Source: JASFTV01 sp050050615 | GTDB taxonomy: Bacteria > Desulfobacterota > DSM-4660 > Desulfatiglandales > HGW-15 | Length of the DNA: 8,515 nucleotides | NCBI GenBank assembly: GCA_050050615.1 | Contig: JASFTV010000141.1 | Span: forward strand, 1-8,515 | Direction of reading: 5' to 3' | Shown here: positions 1 to 4,388 of the stretch, in pieces | Layout: every line of letters begins with the position of its first letter | Position numbering within the stretch: position 1 is the stretch's first letter | Translations under genes and position numbers: made by a program | The notes under the pieces: generated by a model | What the model saw: only the letters and a program-made list of their open reading frames with translations | What the model was told of the DNA's origin: nothing | Databases searched by the model: none

Positions 1-1
1 G

Positions 2-112
2 AGCCACACAAAACTGCCCGTGACTCAGGGGCTTGAAGACCGGGGAAATACGGAAATCACTAAAAAAGAGAAGGGATCAACGTCAGTTTTGACCCATAAT
101 ACAGCAAACTGA
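2..112 (+). CDS. Possible C-terminal tail of a gene entering from the left edge
   Basis: Starting at base 2, one frame stays open for 36 codons and stops at TGA 110-112. The encoded tail is hydrophilic and Lys/Thr-rich, ending in THNTAN. No family is recognisable. A GC-rich hairpin about 100 nt downstream would suit the end of such a gene. An open frame this short is common by chance, so this is a weak call. Confidence 0.2.
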   Translation, partial: SHTKLPVTQGLEDRGNTEITKKEKGSTSVLTHNTAN

Positions 113-216
113 TCATCATTACAAGAACTTTCGCATTCTAAGCCCTGATTGACTCATGCGGAAACGGCGTTTAAGGCACCCGGCCGGCATGAGGCTAGAA
201 TATCATTTGCAAAGAA

Positions 217-247
217 GGAGGGGGGGGCGCTCTGCTTCGCCCCCTCC
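217..247 (+). terminator. Strong GC hairpin, terminator-like
   Basis: The left arm is GGAG, seven more G, then CG (217-229). The right arm is CGCCCCCTCC (238-247). They pair across the 8-nt loop CTCTGCTT with three G bulged. The following bases TATTTGTAAT are only partly T-rich, so intrinsic termination on the plus strand is plausible but not classical. The eight-G run at 220-227 may be length-variable. Apart from this hairpin and the promoter-like site at 396-412, I see no gene or RNA in 113-532. Confidence 0.4.
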
Positions 248-395
248 TATTTGTAATCCTATGTGTGTAAGCTTCTTCCAAAAAGTGGCATTTTCTTTCT
301 CAGAAAGTTGGTATTCAATTACATACATGTCTATTATGCTTTCCCTCTGTATTATTAACCGCTTGAAATTCTTATCAATTTAATGGCAATCCGGT

Positions 396-412
396 TTGGC
401 ATTTTTTTTGCC
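396..412 (+). promoter_or_regulatory. Sigma-54-like (-24/-12) promoter
   Basis: The bases TTGGCA, a T tract, then TTGCC put GG at 398-399 and GC at 410-411, exactly 10 nt apart. This fits the sigma-54 pattern TGGCAC-N5-TTGCW except for T in place of C at the last base of TGGCAC. The start site would lie near 423, leaving an untranslated leader of about 110 nt before the small gene at 533. The site is also a weak GGCA/TGCC dyad around eight T, so chance or a hairpin role remains possible. Confidence 0.45.
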
Positions 413-532
413 CTAGATTTGGCTACTTTCCTCTATGGGGACCGTTGTCTGGCAAATCTGAGTCTAGAAGTCTTTGGATGGCTAAACTTTACGAACCCTA
501 TTCCTTCCAATAGCAGTTAAGGAGCTGGTTAT

Positions 533-709
533 ATGAAAAGTCCTTTTACCTTTTGTCTACAAGTGCTTTTCCTAACCCTCTTGCTCATTTTCGTAGCTCA
601 AAAAGCGTCTCCCATGCCCCCGCCTTACCCCCAGGAGCTTCAGGAACCCACGCTCAGCATCCCTATAACCAATACCAGTTCCCTAGCCTACCCCGGTGCT
701 GCCCCTTGA
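533..709 (+). CDS. Small predicted exported or membrane-anchored protein (58 aa), function unknown
   Basis: An ATG at 533 follows a good ribosome binding site, AAGGAG at 519-524, with 8 nt spacing. The N-terminus MKSPFTFCLQ leads into a hydrophobic stretch (about residues 9-22, VLFLTLLLIFVA), which resembles a signal peptide or a membrane anchor. No clear AxA cleavage site is visible, and Cys8 lies before the hydrophobic core, so it is not a lipobox. The remainder is short, Pro-rich and polar (PMPPPYPQ, SIPITNTSS) and ends in YPGAAP before TGA 707-709. A sigma-54-like promoter lies about 110 nt upstream. The same frame continues for 70 sense codons after the TGA, so the gene may be longer (readthrough) or broken. 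A competing frame starting at TTG 553 has no Shine-Dalgarno and a composition less like a real protein. No family recognised. Confidence 0.5.
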   Translation: MKSPFTFCLQVLFLTLLLIFVAQKASPMPPPYPQELQEPTLSIPITNTSSLAYPGAAP

Positions 710-710
710 G

Positions 711-737
711 ACCCCGGCCCAATTGGGCTTTCGGGGT
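711..737 (+). other. Two-tier hairpin directly after UGA 707-709
   Basis: ACCCCG (711-716) pairs with CGGGGT (732-737). Inside this, GCCC (717-720) pairs with GGGC (725-728) around the loop AATT, leaving a TTT bulge on the 3' side. The stem is strong and begins one base after the UGA. There is no T tract after it, so it is not a classical terminator. It could end transcription, stall ribosomes, or be incidental. The loop is only 11 nt from the UGA and has no G, which argues against a canonical bacterial SECIS. Confidence 0.5.
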
Positions 738-779
738 TAGGAGGAGGTTCGCAGCCCGGTGTTCCAGGGGCTTTTTCGC

Positions 780-839
780 TTCATACCAAGTTGCTTTCAA
801 ACGGCTACAATTTTTGGAACCATGGCAACTTGGTATCAA
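780..839. repeat. 60-bp inverted repeat (15-bp arms)
   Basis: ATACCAAGTTGC (783-794) is exactly matched by its reverse complement GCAACTTGGTAT (825-836). The match extends two more pairs outward after one mismatch (780-781 with 838-839). The 30-nt spacer carries no clear gene. The size and form resemble a REP-like or miniature palindromic repeat. It lies inside the open continuation of the 533 frame, so it could also have inserted into a decaying gene. Copy number in the genome is unknown from this window. Confidence 0.5.
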
Positions 840-1047
840 AAGCCAGAAACGTCATTTTCATTTCCACGCTTCTGGAGGCGTCTTTGTTGTTTGAAGAGTC
901 ATTCGAAGAGGGTTGGAGATGAGAGGTATGCTTAGTACTGCATCCGACGATCTATGGATGGTAAATTTACCAGGAGACAGATCCTGCCATCGGGAAGATC
1001 ATTCACAAAAAGACCGAGAGTAGTGTGCTACAGGCGACACCGAGAGG

Positions 1048-1308
1048 TCAATAGCGCTGGGATATATCTTGGTATGACACCCATCTTATGAATTTGTAAA
1101 CCACGTAGCCTGCCGCATTCACGGCGAGAGGTAAGAAAACAAACGGGCCTGAGCTGAAGCATCCAGATATGCCGTAAATCATGCGTTTTCCCGCTCCCTT
1201 CCATATATTTATGGAAGAAATCTCTTTGAAAGGCACACCCAACCTAGAATCAGAATTGGATTTCATCATGGGCGTCTTAAATGTTGGAGATTCCAGCACC
1301 GCTCTCAT
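1048..1308 (-). CDS. Hypothetical protein (86 aa) coupled to the upstream HTH gene
   Basis: The ATG overlaps the stop codon of the HTH gene (ATGA, 1305-1308), which suggests translational coupling and one transcript. No family is recognised. The first half is polar and basic. Residues about 52-75 (from SGPFVFLPLAV through AAGYVVYKFI) are hydrophobic enough for one membrane segment, followed by a short polar tail, VSYQDISQRY. A small HTH protein followed by an overlapping small gene resembles a toxin-antitoxin or control-protein pair, but nothing in this sequence matches a toxin family I know. A chance ORF after the HTH gene is possible. Confidence 0.4.
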   Translation of the reverse strand: MRAVLESPTFKTPMMKSNSDSRLGVPFKEISSINIWKGAGKRMIYGISGCFSSGPFVFLPLAVNAAGYVVYKFIRWVSYQDISQRY

Positions 1309-1505
1309 TCCACATAGAAAATCATGTCCTTCGTGGATAGATCATATCCGAGGGCCATGATCATCTTCCCCTTCGTATCTAGTACGTAGGTCTTTCCTTT
1401 TTCCATACGATCAACGGCCGATTGCGCAACCCCTGCCTTCCTGGCAAATTCCTCCTTGGTCATGAGGAAGGGCTGACCCTTTTTTTGCAAACTATTTTTT
1501 GCCAT
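1305..1505 (-). CDS. Small XRE/HipB-like helix-turn-helix DNA-binding protein (66 aa)
   Basis: Residues 16-38 read as a helix-turn-helix of the Cro/C1 (XRE) type: TKEEFARKAGV, then AQSAVDRMEKGK, with the turn Gly at 25 and the recognition helix at about 27-35. The C-terminal part (TKGKMIMALGYDL) fits the last helix seen in short HipB/Y4mF-type antitoxin regulators. The start is ATG at 1505, preceded by GAGGT (1511-1515 on this strand) at 5 nt spacing. Its stop overlaps the start of the next gene by ATGA. The upstream region is very AT-rich (about 1550-1640), which suits promoter and autoregulatory operator sites. Likely role: autorepressor of the pair. Which partner it neutralises or regulates is not known. 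Confidence 0.65.
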   Translation of the reverse strand: MAKNSLQKKGQPFLMTKEEFARKAGVAQSAVDRMEKGKTYVLDTKGKMIMALGYDLSTKDMIFYVE

Positions 1506-1660
1506 CGCGCACCTCGGTTTTTATTTATAGTGTATAACCTGTGCTGCAAGGTGGCTTATAATTATATATATCTTTAAATATTTTGCAATAATTTTTGCAT
1601 AAAAAAACTAAAAATTATTTAATTTATTTATTTTGTAGCCCAAAAATATCATGGTACTAG
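1506..1660. promoter_or_regulatory. AT-rich upstream region of the HTH gene
   Basis: Bases about 1550-1640 are almost entirely A/T (for example TATAATTATATATATC), in sharp contrast to the flanks. On the minus strand several -10-like hexamers occur (TTATAC, TATAAA near 1525-1537), but none has a convincing -35 at normal spacing. The region probably contains the promoter and operator of the HTH gene. I could not place them exactly. No gene is seen from 1506 to 1777. Confidence 0.35.
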
Positions 1661-1777
1661 ATCTTGTGCCCTCTTACTAAAGAGAACATTTTCTACTCGA
1701 CATAAAAGTGATCATGCCTTTTCTGAAATGCCTGATAAAACCTCTGACCTGCTGATTGCAGGAGGGAAAACTTTTGC

Positions 1778-1825
1778 CACTCGGTGGAAGTCCTTTACAC
1801 ACCCGAGTGCTAATGTTTTACACAC
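1778..1825 (+). promoter_or_regulatory. Candidate enhancer-binding region (dyad plus direct repeats) upstream of a sigma-54 promoter
   Basis: CACTCGG (1778-1784) is matched by its reverse complement CCGAGTG (1803-1809). The 9-mer TTTACACAC occurs twice, at 1794-1802 and 1817-1825, 23 bp apart or about two helical turns. The block lies about 80-125 bp before the -24/-12 promoter at 1903-1918, the usual place for an enhancer-binding activator. The function is inferred from position and symmetry only. Confidence 0.35.
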
Positions 1826-1902
1826 TTCTTTCTCTGCCCCTTTTGCCTGATGTAAGCCCTTCACTTCGTTTAAAAAATTGGTCCATTGAGGCGCAAGAAG
1901 TA

Positions 1903-1918
1903 TGGCACGAATGTTGCC
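1903..1918 (+). promoter_or_regulatory. Sigma-54 (-24/-12) promoter, near-perfect
   Basis: TGGCACGAATGTTGCC matches the sigma-54 consensus TGGCACG-N4-TTGCW at all but the last, degenerate base. GG is at 1904-1905 and GC at 1916-1917, with 10 nt between. Transcription should start near 1929 and run into the [DE]RR-repeat gene (2085) and the PilZ gene (2457). Such promoters need an AAA+ activator, and symmetric sites lie just upstream. This is the clearest promoter in the window. Confidence 0.7.
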
Positions 1919-1976
1919 AGTTAAAAAGTGGGAGTCTTTTTCCTTTCCTCTTAACCCCTAACGAGGGGGACTTCCT

Positions 1977-2030
1977 ATGCACGAGAATCTAAAAATGGGC
2001 CTATCTTGGTCCTTTGAGGACCTTCCATAG
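1977..2030 (+). CDS. Possible 17-codon leader peptide in the 5' untranslated region
   Basis: ATG 1977 follows GAGGGGG (1963-1969) at 7 nt spacing and reads MHENLKMGLSWSFEDLP before TAG 2028-2030. It lies between the predicted sigma-54 start site and the [DE]RR gene. A perfect 6-bp hairpin (GGTCCT, loop TTG, AGGACC; 2008-2022) sits inside its codons, so translation could affect folding. There is no run of one amino acid that would suggest classic attenuation. It may be a chance ORF. Confidence 0.25.
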   Translation: MHENLKMGLSWSFEDLP

Positions 2031-2084
2031 CACTTTTGAGTTTTCGGCGCCCTCTTTATTCAAGGAAGCTGGAAGGAGGCTGAA

Positions 2085-2387
2085 ATGGATACCTTCCTTC
2101 AAAAAGATCGTAGAACCGGTAAAGATAGGCGCTCTGGCACAGAACGCAGAGCATTCAGGGACCATCTTTATGGTGGCCATGAAAGGCGAGTCTATCTGGA
2201 GCGCAGGAGACAAAACGAGAGAAGGAAATGGGTGCGCCTTTTCTGTCACTTACCACCGATCATTGAGACTCTCAATCTGCCCTGGCATTACACTCTATTT
2301 CATAGTAAAAAGGGATCGCACAAGCCCGGGCCTTCAGTTGATCTAACCCGATTGCCCGAAGAATTCATGCTCTCCCGGAATGAGTAA
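2085..2387 (+). CDS. Arg-rich [DE]RR-repeat protein (100 aa), PilZ-associated
   Basis: The start is ATG 2085 with an excellent ribosome binding site, AAGGAGG at 2073-2079, 5 nt upstream. The N-terminal half carries six [DE]RR motifs in two triplets, each with a strict six-residue period: residues 8, 14 and 20 (DRR, DRR, ERR) and 33, 39 and 45 (ERR each). This half is very basic and polar. The C-terminal half has hydrophobic and aromatic residues (CHLPPIIETLNLPWHY) and a polar end, FMLSRNE. I recall similar DRR-rich short proteins beside PilZ genes in Desulfobacterota, but no function is established to my knowledge. The gene precedes the PilZ gene by 69 nt on the same strand, behind one sigma-54 promoter, so co-transcription is likely. 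A longer overlapping frame from TTG 2014 has no ribosome binding site and no motif. Confidence 0.7.
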   Translation: MDTFLQKDRRTGKDRRSGTERRAFRDHLYGGHERRVYLERRRQNERRKWVRLFCHLPPIIETLNLPWHYTLFHSKKGSHKPGPSVDLTRLPEEFMLSRNE

Positions 2388-2456
2388 TCTGACTAGGCCG
2401 TGATCATTTGACGAGAGTTTGTGAAATAGCTCTCTCCTCCAAAGGACGTTGAGATC

Positions 2457-2834
2457 GTGAGCAGAAAAGACTTGCCTGAGAGAAGGAAGCATAAGCGTAT
2501 CCAGGTGAAAAAACCTGTATTTGTTGAGTTTGCTGCTGAGCCCAGCAAAGTAGGGCAAATTATAGATATTAGCAGAGGCGGCATTTCCTTTCGGTACATT
2601 GCCGAAGAAGAGGTATTGAATGAATCCTTTGAAGTGAGGATATACTCGGCGGTTGATAGCGTTTCTTTAGATAAGGTACCCGTCAAAACCGTCTATGACT
2701 TCAAGATAGGCCCTGGATTTACAATTAGCGCGACACAGGCGAGACGCCGCGGCGCAAAATTTGCTGAAATGACCCGCAAACAAATATCTCAATTAAAATC
2801 CTTTATTCAGAGCCTCACTGAAGCTAAAGCGTAG
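2457..2834 (+). CDS. PilZ-domain protein (125 aa), predicted c-di-GMP receptor
   Basis: Single-domain PilZ protein that probably binds cyclic di-GMP and acts by protein contact in motility, exopolysaccharide or surface control. Both ligand motifs are present. The RxxxR element is in ERRKHKRIQV (residues 8-17, Arg10 and Arg14). The DxSxxG element is DISRGG (Asp37, Ser39, Gly42), followed by ISF as in the family beta-barrel. Further strands run through FEVRIYS and GPGFTISA, and a C-terminal helix covers about residues 103-120 (MTRKQISQLKSFIQSL). Length is normal for a stand-alone PilZ domain. The start is GTG 2457 with AAAGGA at 2441-2446. It follows the [DE]RR gene and likely shares its sigma-54 promoter. 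The target pathway is not indicated by neighbours. Confidence 0.9.
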   Translation: MSRKDLPERRKHKRIQVKKPVFVEFAAEPSKVGQIIDISRGGISFRYIAEEEVLNESFEVRIYSAVDSVSLDKVPVKTVYDFKIGPGFTISATQARRRGAKFAEMTRKQISQLKSFIQSLTEAKA

Positions 2835-3043
2835 ATGCCCTGCGGACCCGTTTCCCCCCTTTCCAGCCCCTTCGTCTTGGGTTGCAACTCCCAAAAGGTG
2901 AACTTGCTTGAGATTCAGGGCCAATGATCGCTCATCTTGGCTGGTGACTCGGCACTCAAAAAGATCACCGCCAAGTGGTTTCTTACTACGACATGACTCC
3001 CTTTGCACTGATCCAAGAATCAAGGAAAGAAACCCACCGGCGG
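2835..3043. other. Convergent intergenic region between pilZ and cobO
   Basis: The two genes face each other across 209 nt. No canonical terminator with a T tract is visible. A small dyad, TTGGG with CCCAA around GTTGCAAC (about 2877-2894), could form a weak hairpin. A minus-strand open frame at 2793-3023 lacks a ribosome binding site and any recognisable motif, and it overlaps the end of pilZ, so it is not called. Confidence 0.4.
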
Positions 3044-3601
3044 CTAGTATTCGATCCCCTTTCGTGCTTTAGCGCCACTGTAGTAAGGGTGTTTTACCTG
3101 GACAAACTCCGTAGCATAGTCAGCTAATTCGAGGATCTCGCTAGGTGCAGACCTGCCGGTCATAACAAGTTCAATCCTTCCTTTGCATTGTTGGATTAGG
3201 TCTATGAGCTGCTCTTTTTGAAGTGTGTCAAAAATGAGTGTATCCAATATCTCGTCACACACGATCAAATGAGGGCTCTTTTTGACAGCCTCTAGCGCAT
3301 ACCCAAAAGCTTTGGCCGCATGCTCATAATGAATAGCTTCCGGCCCCCGAGACATGATAAAAGGATGTTCACCAGGACACCAATAATGTATGCAAGGAAT
3401 TTCCTCAAATATTTTGCTCTCTCCTGAGGAGCCCGATTTCATGAACTGGACAAAATGAATCTTCAGGCCCTCACCTGCTGCCCTTATGGCTAGGCCGACT
3501 GTCCTCGTGGTTTTTCCGACTCCTTGTCCATAATAAATGTGGATGAGGCCAAAACCTTCATCTTTAAGAAATCCCGATCGCTGCTGTGTGTAATATGCCA
3601 C
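3044..3601 (-). CDS. cobO: Corrinoid adenosyltransferase, CobO/CobA/BtuR family (185 aa)
   Basis: Transfers the 5'-deoxyadenosyl group of ATP to the cobalt of a reduced corrinoid, giving adenosylcobamide in the cytoplasm. It serves cobalamin synthesis and salvage. Family marks run in order: P-loop GQGVGKTT (residues 25-32), followed by RTVGLAIRAAG, the VQFMKSG strand (51-57), the LIVCDEILDTL motif with Asp116-Glu117, then VMTGRSAP, ELADYATE, VKHPYYSGAKARKGIEY at the C-terminus. The ARKGIEY ending is typical, so the gene is complete. The start is GTG at 3601 with GAGG (3607-3610 on this strand) 5 nt upstream. It stands alone, convergent with pilZ and divergent from the methyltransferase locus. 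Corrinoid methyltransferases nearby make its presence fitting, though such methyltransferases use methylated rather than adenosylated cobamide. Confidence 0.93.
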   Translation of the reverse strand: MAYYTQQRSGFLKDEGFGLIHIYYGQGVGKTTRTVGLAIRAAGEGLKIHFVQFMKSGSSGESKIFEEIPCIHYWCPGEHPFIMSRGPEAIHYEHAAKAFGYALEAVKKSPHLIVCDEILDTLIFDTLQKEQLIDLIQQCKGRIELVMTGRSAPSEILELADYATEFVQVKHPYYSGAKARKGIEY

Positions 3602-3658
3602 GCTAACCTCGCTAGCCGCTGGTAATAGGACTAATAACGCACCAAGTCTCTTTTCACC

Positions 3659-3923
3659 GTCATGGCGAGCCCACTGTGTCCTGAGGGGTGGAAGAGAGCC
3701 CTTTCGAGAAAGGCCGTGGCAATCTCCCCTTCATTGAGCCTGCCCTGGCGCTATGTCCCTCTAGTATCAGCAATAGGACATGAATTCCTCCATAACTCGG
3801 TACCAAACTGCCAAATCACAATGCCAGATCTGGGCCAGGGATCGCTCCCCCTGGCCCTTCGGAGAGGTTGCGATGACACGCCGTATCAGATCTCCTCCCC
3901 GCTTTCGCGTGGGTCGAGATGAC
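3659..3923. repeat. MITE-like palindromic repeat element (about 265 bp)
   Basis: The left end GTCATGGCGAGCCCAC (3659-3674) closely matches the reverse complement of the right end (3909-3923, GTGGGTCGAGATGAC). Inside are further related pieces: GGCAATCTCCCC (3718-3729), and GGAGAGGTTGCGATGAC (3861-3877), whose reverse complement again begins GTCAT. There are also perfect hairpins at 3700-3713 (CCTTTC/GAAAGG) and 3832-3857. The GTCATxGCGA...GGCAATCTC theme is one I associate with dispersed repeats in deltaproteobacterial genomes. No coding gene or target-site duplication is evident. Confidence 0.5.
3832..3857. repeat. Perfect 9-bp hairpin inside the repeat element
   Basis: GGGCCAGGG (3832-3840) pairs exactly with CCCTGGCCC (3849-3857) around the 8-nt loop ATCGCTCC. 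No T tract follows on the plus strand, so it looks like part of the palindromic repeat rather than a terminator. Confidence 0.6.
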
Positions 3924-4025
3924 AGGTTGATAAAGACACGCTCCAGGCAAACAGATAATACCCACCGATTTTGCTAATGTCCAGGCAGAACATTTGAAAA
4001 AGGTTCACCAGCCAATTTGGTACTC

Positions 4026-4075
4026 CTCGAAAAGTCGAGCACCCTCAAGTGAATCTCCCCGCCCTTCAGGACGGG
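4026..4075. mobile_element. Tandem hairpins, possible remnant of an IS200/IS605-type end
   Basis: Hairpin one is CTCGA, loop AAAG, TCGAG (4026-4039). Hairpin two is CCCGCCC, loop TTCA, GGACGGG (4058-4075) with one C-A mismatch. Between them is the motif AAGTGAATCTCC. Subterminal hairpins followed by a GC-rich end hairpin are a feature of IS200/IS605 elements and their tnpB-linked RNAs. No tnpA or tnpB is present in the window, so this would be a decayed end. The assignment rests on form only and is tentative. The rest of 3924-4300 holds nothing I can assign beyond an extended -10-like TGATACAAT at 4170-4178. Confidence 0.25.
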
Positions 4076-4306
4076 CCTCTCTGCCGCGGTTTTTGTAGTA
4101 TGTATGATTTGTGGATTCTTGCCCTCCCTTCTTTCATTCTAGATCTCCTGGAAATTGCAGAACGTATTCTGATACAATACAGCTTGGTGGCCAGTTCGCC
4201 TGTTGGTGAAATGGGTATCAATGATTTGTGTTGACAGAGATATCTTCATGTGGCATGGGTGCAGGCCTGTTAAGAAAGGTCGACTTGGGGTGACTGGCGA
4301 GCCGGC

Positions 4307-4336
4307 TTGTTCAGTGCTTTTTCTTTCGCATAAAAT
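4307..4336 (+). promoter_or_regulatory. Candidate sigma-70 promoter for the methyltransferase gene
   Basis: TTGTTC (4307-4312) and TAAAAT (4331-4336) are separated by 18 nt. Transcription would start near 4343, about 46 nt before the GTG start at 4389. The 8-bp palindrome AGCCGGCT (4300-4307) touches the -35 and could be an operator. The -35 is a weak match. Confidence 0.3.
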
Positions 4337-4388
4337 GGGAACCATTGTGTCGGCATCGTAGTGATAACCGTTGGGGGAGGAAGAGATC

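Larger units (their letters stand above)
710..922 (+). pseudogene. In-frame open continuation after the UGA of the 533 gene
   Basis: In the frame of the 533 gene, the sequence after UGA 707-709 stays open for 70 codons to TGA 920-922. It reads a Gly-rich part (GLSGLGGGSQPG, then VPGAF) and then a mixed segment with SNGYNFWNHGN and an acidic end EESFEEGWR. The composition is protein-like. It may be the lost 3' half of a gene broken by a nonsense mutation, a readthrough product, or a chance open frame; a second frame is also open across this stretch. The final TGA overlaps an ATG (ATGA 919-922) that begins a 34-codon ORF ending at 1023, with GGAG directly before it. Confidence 0.25.

Noticed and set aside
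707..737. Canonical bacterial SECIS after UGA 707
   Set aside because: The hairpin loop is AATT, 11 nt after the UGA, without the loop G and the larger distance expected for SelB recognition. The readthrough idea is kept only as one of several options.
553..894. Plus-strand frame from TTG 553 (113 codons)
   Set aside because: No ribosome binding site, a rare start codon, and Pro/Arg/His-rich content. The overlapping ATG 533 frame has a strong Shine-Dalgarno and an export-like N-terminus. The length alone is somewhat unusual, so it is not excluded with certainty.
919..1023. 34-codon ORF starting in the ATGA overlap
   Set aside because: The Shine-Dalgarno-like GGAG directly abuts the ATG (a better 9-nt spacing only for ATG 928), and the peptide has no features. 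Kept only as a remark on the readthrough frame.
1756..1992. Plus-strand frame (78 codons) across the sigma-54 promoter region
   Set aside because: It spans the near-consensus promoter and its upstream sites. The possible ATG at 1813 has no Shine-Dalgarno. The hydrophobic start (MFYTLLSLPLLP) is suggestive but not enough.
2793..3023. Minus-strand frame (76 codons) downstream of cobO
   Set aside because: No ribosome binding site, overlap with the end of pilZ, and low-complexity, non-domain content.
4231..4265. TTGACA at 4231 and TGGCATGGGTGC at 4251 as promoters for the methyltransferase gene
   Set aside because: TTGACA has no acceptable -10 at 16-18 nt. The TGGCAT lacks a GC at the required 10-nt distance from its GG, so it is not a sigma-54 site.
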